Shown: piece by piece, positions 54,366 through 63,111 of the stretch
How the letters are laid out: every line of letters begins with the position of its first letter
Position numbering within the stretch: the first letter of the stretch is position 1
From: Mycolicibacterium canariasense
GTDB lineage: Bacteria > Actinomycetota > Actinomycetes > Mycobacteriales > Mycobacteriaceae
Length of the DNA: 64,000 nucleotides
Assembly: GCF_002101555.1 (NCBI RefSeq)
Contig: NZ_LQOL01000042.1
Location: 62,001-126,000 of the forward strand
Reading direction: 5' to 3'
The notes under the pieces: generated by a model
The model's database searches: none
What the model was told of the DNA's origin: nothing
The model's input: only the letters and a program-made list of their open reading frames with translations
Position numbers and translations under genes: made by a program

Positions 54366-57300
54366 CCCCGGGGCAACCGCCTCGGAATCCGACCCCGTCG
54401 CCGCGCTCGCATCGGAAACCGACCCCGTCGCTGCGCTCGCCCCGCTGTCCCGCCGCTGGTTGTGGCTGGTCGGCCTCCTCTCGCTGATCCTGTGCCTCGC
54501 GCAGTCCCCGGGCCGCGTCTCGCCCGACACCAAACTGGATCTCACCGCCAACCCGCTGCGGTTTCTGGCCCGCGCGGCCAACCTGTGGAACAGCGACCTG
54601 CCGTTCGGCCAGGCGCAGAACCAGGCGTACGGCTATCTGTTCCCGCACGGGGCCTTCTTCCTGCTCGGTGACCTGATCGGGCTGCCTGGCTGGGTGACCC
54701 AGCGGCTGTGGTGGGCGTTGCTGCTGACGGCCGGGTTCTGGGGCCTGCTGCGGGTGGCCGAGGCGCTGCGGATCGGGAATCCGACGTCCCGGATCATCGC
54801 GGCGACGGCGTTCGCCCTGTCCCCGCGGGTGCTGACCACCCTGGGCGCCATCTCGTCGGAGACGCTGCCGATGATGCTGGCGCCCTGGGTGCTGCTGCCG
54901 GTGATCCTGGTGATGCGCGGCGACCCCAGGGTCCGGACGTTGGCCGCCCGTTCCGCGGTGGCCGTCGCCCTGATGGGCGCCGTGAACGCCGTGGCCACCC
55001 TGACCGGTTGCCTGGCAGCGGTCATCTGGTGGGCCGCACACCGGCCGAACCGGCAGTGGTGGCGGTTCACCGCGTGGTGGGCGGTCTGTACGGTGCTGGC
55101 CGTTACCTGGTGGGCGGTGGCGCTGGTACTGCTGGGCCGGATCAGCCCGCCGTTCCTGGACTACATCGAATCCTCGGGCGTCACCACCAGCTGGCTGTCG
55201 CTGACCGAGGTGTTGCGGGGCACCGACAGCTGGACACCGTTCGTGGCCACCACGGCGACCGCCGGCTCCTCCCTGGTGACCGGTTCGGTGGCGGTGCTGG
55301 CCACCACCCTCGTCGCGGCCGCCGGGCTGGCCGGGCTGGCGATGCGCACCATGCCGGCCCGCGGCCGGCTCATCACCATCCTGCTGATCGGGATCGTCGC
55401 GCTGGCGGCGGGCTACTCCGGCGGGCTGGGTTCGCCGATCGCCCACCAGGTGCAGCTGTTCCTGGATGCCGCCGGCACCCCGCTGCGCAACGTGCACAAG
55501 CTCGAACCCTTGATCCGGCTGCCGCTGACGCTGGGGCTGGCGCATCTGCTGGGCCGGGTTCCGCTGCCGGGCAGCGCGCCCCGCGCGGTGTGGCTCCCGG
55601 TGTGGACGCACCCGGAGAAGGATCGGCGCGTGGCGGTGGCCATCGTCGTGCTGGCCGCGTTGGCCGCGGGGTCGTCGCTGGCGTGGACCGGCCGGCTCAC
55701 CCCGCCCGGCAGCTTCAGCGCGATTCCGCAGTACTGGCACGACACGGCCCGCTGGCTCGACGAGCACAACACCGACCGGGGCCGGGTGCTGGTGGCGCCC
55801 GGCGCCCCGTTCGCCACCCAGACCTGGGGCAACACCCACGACGAACCGCTGCAGGTCCTCGGCGACAGCCCATGGGGGGTACGGGATTCCATTCCGCTCA
55901 CCCCGCCGGAGACCATCCGCGCGCTGGATTCGGTGCAGCGCCTGTTCGCGGCCGGCCGGCCGTCCGCCGGGCTCGCCGACACCCTTGCCCAGCAAGGCAT
56001 TTCCTATCTGGTGGTGCGCAACGACCTGGATCCCGAGACGTCCCGGTCGGCGCGGCCACTGCTGGTGCACCGTGCCGTGGACCACTCCCCCGGCCTGACG
56101 AAGGTGGCCTCCTTCGGGGAGCCTGTCGGGGCCGGCCTGCTGGAGGGATTCGTCGCCGACAGCGGGTTGCGACCCCGGTATCCGGCGGTGGAGATCTACC
56201 GCGTGCGCAACGCCGTCACCGGACCGTATCTGGTGGACGCCGACGCGATGGCCCGTGTGGACGGCGGCCCGGAAGCGTTGTTGCGCCTCAACGAACGGCG
56301 CCGACTGCTGGGCAGAGAGCCGCTGGGCCCGATGTTGCTGGCGGCCGACGCCGAACGTGCCGGACTGCCTGCCCCGCTGGTCACCGTCACCGACACCCCG
56401 TTGGCTCGCGAGACCGACTACGGCCGGGTGGACAACCACTCGTCGGCCGTGCGTACCCCCGATGATCTGCGGCACACCTTCAACCGGGTGATGGACTATC
56501 CCGCCGGCACCGATCCGGTCTACGGCCGATGGTCCGGCGGCCGGATCACCGCGTCCAGTTCGGCAGCGGATTCCACCGCACTGCCCAATGTCTCGCCGTC
56601 GACCGGCCCGGCCGCCGCGATCGACGGGGACTCGTCGACCAGCTGGGTCTCCAACGCGTTGCAGACCGCGGTGGGGCAGTGGCTGCAGGTCGACTTCGAC
56701 CACCCGATCACCAACGCCTCACTCACCATCACCCCGAGCGCCACGGCCGTCGGGGCCCAGGTGCGCAGGATCGAGGTGTCGACCGCCAACGGCACCACCA
56801 CCTTGCGGTTCGACCAGCCGGGCAAGCCGCTGTCGGTGGCGCTGCCCTACGGCGAGACGCCGTGGATGCGCATCACCGCGGTCGGCACCAACGACGGCTC
56901 TCCCGGCGTCCAGTTCGGCATCACCGACTTCACGGTCACCCAGTACGACGCCTCCGGTTTCGCCCATCCGGTCAATCTGCGCCACACCGTCGAGGTACCC
57001 GGCCCGCCCGCGGGATCGGAAGTGGCGCAATGGGATCTCGGCACGGAATTGCAGGGACAGCCCGGATGCGCGACGGCGCCGGACGGGGTGCGGTGCGCCG
57101 CGGCGATGGCGCTGGCCCCCGAGGAGCCGGTGAACCTGAGCCGCACGTTGGCCGTGCCCGCGGCCATGTCGGTCACCCCGACCGTCTGGGTCCGGGCCCG
57201 TCAGGGCCCGCGCCTGGCGGACCTGATCGCGATGCCCGACACCGCGCGTGCCACCGGTGACGCCGACCCGATCGACGTGCTCGGTTCGGCGTACGCCGCC

Positions 57301-58644
57301 GCCGACGGTGATCCGCACACGGCGTGGACCGCACCGCAGAACGTGGTGCAGTTCAAGACGGCCCCCAGCCTCACGGTCAAACTGCCCAGACCCGCGGAGG
57401 TGGCGGCGCTGATGCTGGCGCCGAGCAGCTCGGAGCTGCCCGCGCATCCGACCATGGTGGCCATCGATCTCGGCGACGGCCCGCAGGTACGCCCGCTGAC
57501 CGGCACCAAGACCCAGACCGTCGACCTCAAACCGCGGGTGACCGACACCATCACCGTGTCCATCCTGGACTGGCGTGACGTGATCGACCGCAACGCACTG
57601 GGTTTCGACCAGCTCAAGCCGCCAGGGCTGGCGGAGGTGACGGCGCTGGACCGGGCCCACCGGCCCGTCGCCGCCGCCGACGGCGCGGCCAACCGCACGC
57701 GCGCCATCACGTTGCCCTGCGGGCAGGGGCCGATCATCGGGGTGGCCGGCCAGTTCGTGCAGACCTCGATCACCACCACCGTCGGCGCACTGCTCGACGG
57801 TGCGCCGATCGCCGCCAGCCCCTGCCAGAACCGGCCGATCGCGCTGCCCGCCGGGCAGCAGGAACTGCTGATCAGTCCGGGGCCGTCGTTCTTCGTCGAC
57901 GGGATCGCGCTGTCGGCACCGGCATCACGCGAATTGCATTCCGCTCCAATGGATCCGGTTCACCGCGGGCAGTGGGGACCGGACCGTCGGGAGGTCGACG
58001 TCACGGCGTCCGGCCAGGATCGGATCCTGGTGGTGCCCGAGAGCCGCAACCCGGGCTGGGTGGCCCATACCGCCGGCGGTGCCGCACTGCGGCCGGTCAC
58101 CGTCAACGGCTGGCAGCAGGGGTGGGTGGTCCCGGCGGACACGTCGGGTCCGATCACCCTGACCTTCCCCTCGAACGCGGCCTACCGCGTCGGGCTGTTC
58201 GGTGGGTTGGCCCTGCTGCCGATCCTGGCGCTGCTTGCGCTGCTGCCGATCCGGCGTCCACGCGCCGGTGAGCCCGTGCGCACCTGGAAGCCGCGGCCGG
58301 TCCTGCTGGGGGTCCTGGCCTTGGCGGCCGGCGCGGTGATCAGCGGGGTGGCCGGCGCGGTGGTGGTCGCGGCGGCGCTCGGCGCGCGGCATCTGCTGCG
58401 GCACCGGCCCCGACCGCTGGAGACGGTCACCGTCGGCACCTGCGCCGCGGGCCTGATCCTGGCCGGGGCGGCGCTGTCGCGGTATCCGTGGCGGTCGGTG
58501 GACGGTTATGTCGGCCATTCCCCGTGGGTGCAACTGCCGGCACTGACCGCGGTGGCCATGCTCGCCGCGTCGACGGTGGTCTATGCGTCGAGCACCAGAC
58601 GCGGTGAGAGCGAACGTGATACGCAGGTGAGCATCGAGGACTGA
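54313..58644 (+). CDS. aftD: Arabinofuranosyltransferase AftD
   Basis: 1443 residues from GTG 54313, the only standard start upstream of the conserved sequence; homologous similarity begins only near residue 43 (APLSRRW), so the true start is uncertain. The N-terminal GT-C region has about 11 membrane helices and a conserved QSPGRVSPDTKLDLTANP loop with the catalytic-site acidic residues. A large periplasmic part follows, with two discoidin-like sugar-binding modules (around 760-870, AIDGDSSTSWVS; and around 990-1080, AADGDPHTAWT), then C-terminal helices. It adds alpha-1,3-linked arabinofuranose to arabinogalactan and LAM. The first 42 residues include a tandem repeat made by short DNA repeats. 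Its 3' end overlaps the convergent reductase by 64 bp. Confidence 0.9.
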   Translation: MTRRHPCSTALNTATGPNPGATASESDPVAALASETDPVAALAPLSRRWLWLVGLLSLILCLAQSPGRVSPDTKLDLTANPLRFLARAANLWNSDLPFGQAQNQAYGYLFPHGAFFLLGDLIGLPGWVTQRLWWALLLTAGFWGLLRVAEALRIGNPTSRIIAATAFALSPRVLTTLGAISSETLPMMLAPWVLLPVILVMRGDPRVRTLAARSAVAVALMGAVNAVATLTGCLAAVIWWAAHRPNRQWWRFTAWWAVCTVLAVTWWAVALVLLGRISPPFLDYIESSGVTTSWLSLTEVLRGTDSWTPFVATTATAGSSLVTGSVAVLATTLVAAAGLAGLAMRTMPARGRLITILLIGIVALAAGYSGGLGSPIAHQVQLFLDAAGTPLRNVHKLEPLIRLPLTLGLAHLLGRVPLPGSAPRAVWLPVWTHPEKDRRVAVAIVVLAALAAGSSLAWTGRLTPPGSFSAIPQYWHDTARWLDEHNTDRGRVLVAPGAPFATQTWGNTHDEPLQVLGDSPWGVRDSIPLTPPETIRALDSVQRLFAAGRPSAGLADTLAQQGISYLVVRNDLDPETSRSARPLLVHRAVDHSPGLTKVASFGEPVGAGLLEGFVADSGLRPRYPAVEIYRVRNAVTGPYLVDADAMARVDGGPEALLRLNERRRLLGREPLGPMLLAADAERAGLPAPLVTVTDTPLARETDYGRVDNHSSAVRTPDDLRHTFNRVMDYPAGTDPVYGRWSGGRITASSSAADSTALPNVSPSTGPAAAIDGDSSTSWVSNALQTAVGQWLQVDFDHPITNASLTITPSATAVGAQVRRIEVSTANGTTTLRFDQPGKPLSVALPYGETPWMRITAVGTNDGSPGVQFGITDFTVTQYDASGFAHPVNLRHTVEVPGPPAGSEVAQWDLGTELQGQPGCATAPDGVRCAAAMALAPEEPVNLSRTLAVPAAMSVTPTVWVRARQGPRLADLIAMPDTARATGDADPIDVLGSAYAAADGDPHTAWTAPQNVVQFKTAPSLTVKLPRPAEVAALMLAPSSSELPAHPTMVAIDLGDGPQVRPLTGTKTQTVDLKPRVTDTITVSILDWRDVIDRNALGFDQLKPPGLAEVTALDRAHRPVAAADGAANRTRAITLPCGQGPIIGVAGQFVQTSITTTVGALLDGAPIAASPCQNRPIALPAGQQELLISPGPSFFVDGIALSAPASRELHSAPMDPVHRGQWGPDRREVDVTASGQDRILVVPESRNPGWVAHTAGGAALRPVTVNGWQQGWVVPADTSGPITLTFPSNAAYRVGLFGGLALLPILALLALLPIRRPRAGEPVRTWKPRPVLLGVLALAAGAVISGVAGAVVVAAALGARHLLRHRPRPLETVTVGTCAAGLILAGAALSRYPWRSVDGYVGHSPWVQLPALTAVAMLAASTVVYASSTRRGESERDTQVSIED
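54381..54440 (-). repeat. Two tandem 30-bp copies of the dispersed repeat, inside the aftD 5' end
   Basis: 54381-54410 and 54411-54440 match at 27 of 30 bases. Read on the minus strand each contains the 17-bp core (GCGAGCGCAGCGACGGG in the second copy, one mismatch from the 39885 unit). They encode DPVAALA twice in the aftD reading frame. Confidence 0.8.
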
Positions 58645-59648
58645 CGTTCGTCGTCGGTCAGCCGGTTGTCCCGGTGGTCGGGCGCGCCGGCCAGCACCCC
58701 GATCTTGCAGGTACCGCAGAAACCCTGTCGGCACGAGTACGCGATGTCGGGTCGGACCCGGGTCAGCGCCTGCAGCAGCGTCTCGTCGGCCGCGACGGAG
58801 ACCACCTCACCGGTGCCGGCCAACTCGACCTCGAACGGGCTGCCGTCGACAACCGGAGGTGCGCTGAAACGCTCGAAATACAGTGCGCTGGAATCGGTTC
58901 GGCCGAACCCGTGGCGCACGGTCTCGATCATCGGCGGGGGCCCGCACACGTACACCGCACCGGCCCGGGGCGCGTGGCGCAGCAGGTCGTCGGCCGTGGG
59001 GATGCCGTGCTCGTCGTCGAGGCGGATGGTGACCCGGGCCGGATCCCACTGCCACATCTCGTCGAGGAACGGGATGGTGTCGGCGCTGCGGCCGCAGTAC
59101 ACGAAATGCCAGTCCAGACCCAACCGCTGGGCGGCCCGCACCATCGGCAGGATCGGCGTGATGCCGATGCCACCGGCCAGGTAGAGCACGCGCGGATGCG
59201 GGATGAACGGAAAGCCGTTGCGCGGCCCGCGCACCGTGACGGTGTCCCCTTCGGCCAGCGCGTGCATCTCCAGCGAACCCCCACCGCCGGTGGGGATCTT
59301 GCGTACCGCGATGCGGTAACGGGACCGGTCCTGCGGGTCACCGCACAGCGAGTACTGCCGTCGCCGGCCGGACGGCAGGTGCAGATCGAGGTGCGAACCC
59401 GGCTGCCAGGCCGGCAACGGCCCGCCACCGGGATCGGCGAAAGTCAGTGCCACCACGTCGTTGTCGCTGGCGACCACGACACGGTCGGTGAGCACCAACG
59501 TCATCGGGTCGTCGGGGCTGCGCACCGCGCGGTGATCGGTGTAACCCTTGCGGGTCACCGGACGCAGCCAGAACTTGTCCAGCACCGTGGCCACCACATT
59601 GATGGCCCGGTCGTCGATGGGCGCGCCGACCGGCGGGACGTGTTTCAC
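58581..59648 (-). CDS. Oxidoreductase with FMN/FAD, NAD and plant-type 2Fe-2S domains (phthalate dioxygenase reductase type)
   Basis: 355 residues from GTG 59648, which overlaps the upstream stop by 4 bp (GTGA). Order of domains: flavin barrel with RQYSLCGDP, NAD domain with YLAGGIGITPILPM and YVCGPPPM, then a C-terminal [2Fe-2S] ferredoxin domain with CRQGFCGTC and a fourth Cys in MLTC. It passes electrons from NAD(P)H to a partner oxygenase or di-iron enzyme. The translationally coupled neighbour is a PF10118 metal protein, which may be that partner. The 3' end overlaps aftD antisense by 64 bp. Confidence 0.9.
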   Translation of the reverse strand: MKHVPPVGAPIDDRAINVVATVLDKFWLRPVTRKGYTDHRAVRSPDDPMTLVLTDRVVVASDNDVVALTFADPGGGPLPAWQPGSHLDLHLPSGRRRQYSLCGDPQDRSRYRIAVRKIPTGGGGSLEMHALAEGDTVTVRGPRNGFPFIPHPRVLYLAGGIGITPILPMVRAAQRLGLDWHFVYCGRSADTIPFLDEMWQWDPARVTIRLDDEHGIPTADDLLRHAPRAGAVYVCGPPPMIETVRHGFGRTDSSALYFERFSAPPVVDGSPFEVELAGTGEVVSVAADETLLQALTRVRPDIAYSCRQGFCGTCKIGVLAGAPDHRDNRLTDDERQSSMLTCVSRSLSPRLVLDA

Positions 59649-60541
59649 TGCGCGGCGGGCCGGGTGGCCGGCGAGGACGCCAGATAGGCCACCGCCTGCG
59701 CGGTGTCGCCGACGTCGCCGGGGTGATACCAGGGCGAGAAGTACTGCAGGGCGCGCAGCACCAGGTGCCGGATGGGCGGCGTCACGCCGCGACGGGCGGA
59801 CCGGAACAGGTTGCGCCACACCACCTTCCGCTGCCGACGTGACATCGTGACATTCGGGTCGACGCGCATCAGATAGCGGATGCCCTGCCAGATCAGGTAC
59901 AGCAGGACCGGGGCGACGACCACCTGGGCGCGCGCCCGGCGGACGTAGCTGCCGTCGAAGTAGTGCAGCACGTCATGCGAGACCATGCGGTGCTCGACCT
60001 CCTCGGCCCCGTGCCAGCGCAGCAGGTCGAGCACCACCGGGTGGACGGTGGTGTCGTTGAGCCGATCCGCGTTGAGCACCCAGTCGCCGAGGAAGGCGAA
60101 GATGTGCTCCAGCGCGGCGATCACCGCCAGCCGCTCGACCAGGTAGTTGTGCGCTTCCTCCCCCGTCGTCTGGCGCGGACCGAGCAGGTGGCCGAACACC
60201 CAGTTGGCGCGGTCGAGCATCGGTGCGGGGTCGATACCGTGCCGGGTCAGGTACTCGTTGAGCCCGACGTGGGCGTTGGCGTGCATGGACTCCTGGCCCA
60301 TGAAGCCGATGACGTCCTCACGCAGCTTCTCGTCCTGGATGTGCGGCAGCGCCTCTTTCAGGACGGTGATGAACCACTCCTCGCCGGCCGGCAGCAGCAG
60401 GCTCAGGCCGTTGTAGAGGTGCGTGGCGACGGGATATCCGTAGACGTAATGCGCCGGGACGTCGGTCAGGTCGAACTGCACGGGACGGGCATGCAAGGCG
60501 ATGGCGGTGCCGTCCGGGGTGTCGGTATCCAACAGCTCCAT
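59645..60541 (-). CDS. Predicted metal-dependent hydrolase (PF10118), ferritin-like
   Basis: 298 residues from ATG 60541. All-helical protein with repeated acidic/histidine motifs: MGQESMHANAHVGLNEY near residue 82 and WHGAEEVEHRMVSHDVLHYF near 178, which would supply metal ligands in a di-iron-like bundle. PF10118 is called a metal-dependent hydrolase, but its pattern also suits an oxygenase. Coupling by a 4-bp overlap with the reductase gene supports redox chemistry. It has a central hydrophobic stretch (VVVAPVLLYLIWQGIRYL) that could associate with membrane. The substrate is unknown. Confidence 0.83.
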   Translation of the reverse strand: MELLDTDTPDGTAIALHARPVQFDLTDVPAHYVYGYPVATHLYNGLSLLLPAGEEWFITVLKEALPHIQDEKLREDVIGFMGQESMHANAHVGLNEYLTRHGIDPAPMLDRANWVFGHLLGPRQTTGEEAHNYLVERLAVIAALEHIFAFLGDWVLNADRLNDTTVHPVVLDLLRWHGAEEVEHRMVSHDVLHYFDGSYVRRARAQVVVAPVLLYLIWQGIRYLMRVDPNVTMSRRQRKVVWRNLFRSARRGVTPPIRHLVLRALQYFSPWYHPGDVGDTAQAVAYLASSPATRPAAQ

Positions 60542-60587
60542 CGGCGTAACGGTACCCGCGGTACCGGATAAAGTCGATCCCGGCCCG

Positions 60588-61763
60588 TCACCGCGCGATG
60601 GCGGGCTCGGGGTCTTCGGTGACCGAACTGTCCAGCGGGGGCGGCGCCGGCCCCCTGCGGTACTCCCAGCGGCGCAGCGCGTTGCGGCACGGCGATTCGA
60701 CCAGGGCGTAGCTGACCGCCGCGATCGCGAAGCCGAAGATCAGCGTGAGCACCAGCACCGTGGGCATGTGCCCGTTGAACGGGAACTGCCCGATGATCGG
60801 GAAGACCATGGCCAGGGCCGCTAGGTGCCAGACGAACAGCCCGTAGGACCAGCGGCCCAGCGTCACCATGGGCCGGCTGCCCAGTAGCCGGTGCGGTGTC
60901 TCGGGCCGGTCCAGCACCAGCGGCGCCAGCAGGGCGCCGGCGACCACCGCGCCCATCGTCACCTTCACCACGAACTGGCCCACGGTGCCCGGCGTCAGGC
61001 CTTCCGGACCGGCCAGCGGCGACGCGGCGACGACGAACGCGATGCCCGCCACCGCGGCCATCACCACGCGGTTGCGGGCCAGCCGGTGCGGCAGGCCCAC
61101 CGGGCTGACGGTCAACTCGGCCAGCAGCATGCCGGCAGCGAACCAGGAGAAGAAGGCCGGCGGCCAGTTCAGCGGGTTCACGCCGGCCGGCGGGTGCAGC
61201 GGCAGCAGCCCCCACGCCAGACTCGCGAGGGCCACCGCGGCGATGGCCGGGATCCGTGCCCGCACCGGCAGCCGGCGGGCCAGCAGCGCCAGCAGCGGCA
61301 GCGCCAGGTAGAAACTGACCTCCACCGACAGGCTCCACATCTGGGTGAGCCCGGCGGTCAGCGTCAGCGGGACGTAGATCTGGGTGAGCGTGAGGTTGGC
61401 CAGCCACACGGTGAAGTTGGCATCGGCATCCGGCAGCAGGGTGAGCACCACCACGACGGCCACCAGATAGCCGGGCATGATGCGCACCAGCCGCGACCGC
61501 AGATAGTGCCCGGTCGGGGGGCGTTGACGCAGGCCACGGGCGGCGGCCGCGTGACCACGCCACAGTAGGAAGCCGGACAGCGCGAAGAACACCGCCACCG
61601 CCAGGTCGAATCGGCCCAACAGCCGGCCGCCGACACCGCCGGTGTGCCCGGTCTGGAACGCCACATGGGTGACGACGACGCCGATGGCCGCGCAGGCCCG
61701 CATCCCCTCGACCGCGGGCAGGAAACTACGCGTCCCGCCGATCTCGGAAGTGCCCATGGCCAA
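60588..61763 (-). CDS. Acyltransferase-3 family integral membrane protein
   Basis: 391 residues from ATG 61763; ATG 61757 is equally possible. About ten hydrophobic helices. LPAVEGMRACAAIGVVVTHVAF, with the catalytic His, and FFALSGFLLWR are hallmarks of the family; RLVRIMPGYL follows. These enzymes O-acylate sugars of envelope glycans or glycolipids across the inner membrane. It corresponds to Rv0228 by neighbourhood. It is divergent from the DUF3068 gene with 119 bp between starts. Confidence 0.87.
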   Translation of the reverse strand: MAMGTSEIGGTRSFLPAVEGMRACAAIGVVVTHVAFQTGHTGGVGGRLLGRFDLAVAVFFALSGFLLWRGHAAAARGLRQRPPTGHYLRSRLVRIMPGYLVAVVVVLTLLPDADANFTVWLANLTLTQIYVPLTLTAGLTQMWSLSVEVSFYLALPLLALLARRLPVRARIPAIAAVALASLAWGLLPLHPPAGVNPLNWPPAFFSWFAAGMLLAELTVSPVGLPHRLARNRVVMAAVAGIAFVVAASPLAGPEGLTPGTVGQFVVKVTMGAVVAGALLAPLVLDRPETPHRLLGSRPMVTLGRWSYGLFVWHLAALAMVFPIIGQFPFNGHMPTVLVLTLIFGFAIAAVSYALVESPCRNALRRWEYRRGPAPPPLDSSVTEDPEPAIAR

Positions 61764-61882
61764 CAGTCTGCCGGTCGAGCGGGATACCGCGCACCGACCG
61801 GGTAGTCACAGAGGTGGAGTTGTCCTGAACATCCCCCTTACGGTGTGCTGTTAGGGTCAAGTCCGACCGAAGGGAGCACGGG

Positions 61883-63094
61883 TTGAACCGCGCAGTGGCC
61901 CTGCGAATTGCAGCGTGCGGACTGATGGGGCTCGGCGCTGCCCTGCTCATCGCCGCGTTGCTGTTGTCGACGTACACCAAGGGCAAGATCGCCAAGATTC
62001 CGCTGGATCTCGAAGCCGACCTGATCAGCGAGGGCACCGGGACCGCTCTGGACCCGGCGTCGCTGGCCCAGCCGGAACATTTCGTCATCAACAAGAACGT
62101 TCCGGTGGCGTTGCAGCAGCAGCTCAGCGTGGAGGCCCCGGCGAACGCCGATGTGGTCACCCTGCAGGTCGGCACCTCGCTGCGGCGCACCGACAAGCAG
62201 CAGGACAAGGGTCTGCTGCTGGCCATGGTGGACACCGTGACACTGAACCGGACCACGGCCGAGGCGGTCTCCAGTGACACCAACCCCGGCGGCGCCGTGC
62301 AGAAGCCGCGCACCATCGAGGAGCAGAACCCGCCGACCAACATCGCGCTGCCGCACGAGGGGCTGGCCTACCGCTTCCCGTTCGACACCGAGAAGAAGAC
62401 CTACCCGTACTTCGACCCGATCGCGCAGAAGGCCTTCGACGCCAACTACGACGGCGAAGAGGACATCAACGGGCTGACCGCCTACCGGTTCACCCAGAAC
62501 GTGGGCTATGACGCCGACGGCAAGCTCGCCGAGCCGATCAAGTACGCGTCGCTGTACGACAACGACATCGACAGCACCGTGACCGCTCTCGCGCAGCAGT
62601 GGGGCGTGCCGTCCGAGGATCCCTACGCGCCCATCACCATGACCCGCTACTACGCCGCCCAGCGGACGTTCTGGGTCGACCCGGTGACCGGCACCATCGT
62701 CAAGTCCAAAGAGCACGCCTTTCACTACTACTCACGCGACGCCCTCAAACCGGAGGTGACGTTCGCCGACTACACCGTGACCTCCACCGAGGCGACGGTG
62801 GAGAACCAGGTCTCCGCCGCGCGCGACGAGGCCGACAACCTGGCCTTGTGGAGTCGGATCCTGCCGATCACGTTCGCCGGCCTGGGCTTGGTGATGCTGG
62901 TGGGTGGCGTGCTGCTCGGGTCGTTCGGGTTGCGGGCCGAGTCCGCCCTGATCGATCCCGGCCTGGACGGATCGGATCGCGGGTTCTTCAGCCGCCGTGA
63001 CGACGAATCCGGTCCGATGCCGGCCGCCGAGGCGCAAACCGAGAAGATCCCCACCCGGCGACCGACCGACCTGCCGCCGGACCGACCGGTCTGA
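61883..63094 (+). CDS. DUF3068 (PorA-type) membrane protein, Rv0227c-like
   Basis: 403 residues from TTG 61883, preceded by GAAGGGAG. One N-terminal helix (ALRIAACGLMGLGAALLIAALLL), a large extracytoplasmic domain of about 300 residues rich in DxT/YP segments (RFPFDTEKKTYPYFDP), a second helix near 330-355 and a cytosolic tail with proline and charged residues. It is conserved in mycobacteria; the family is also annotated as porin PorA, but the fold here looks like a two-helix anchored protein rather than a barrel. The function is unknown. The next gene begins 18 bp downstream. Confidence 0.85.
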   Translation: MNRAVALRIAACGLMGLGAALLIAALLLSTYTKGKIAKIPLDLEADLISEGTGTALDPASLAQPEHFVINKNVPVALQQQLSVEAPANADVVTLQVGTSLRRTDKQQDKGLLLAMVDTVTLNRTTAEAVSSDTNPGGAVQKPRTIEEQNPPTNIALPHEGLAYRFPFDTEKKTYPYFDPIAQKAFDANYDGEEDINGLTAYRFTQNVGYDADGKLAEPIKYASLYDNDIDSTVTALAQQWGVPSEDPYAPITMTRYYAAQRTFWVDPVTGTIVKSKEHAFHYYSRDALKPEVTFADYTVTSTEATVENQVSAARDEADNLALWSRILPITFAGLGLVMLVGGVLLGSFGLRAESALIDPGLDGSDRGFFSRRDDESGPMPAAEAQTEKIPTRRPTDLPPDRPV

Positions 63095-63111
63095 AAGCCC
63101 GGCATGCGGTA

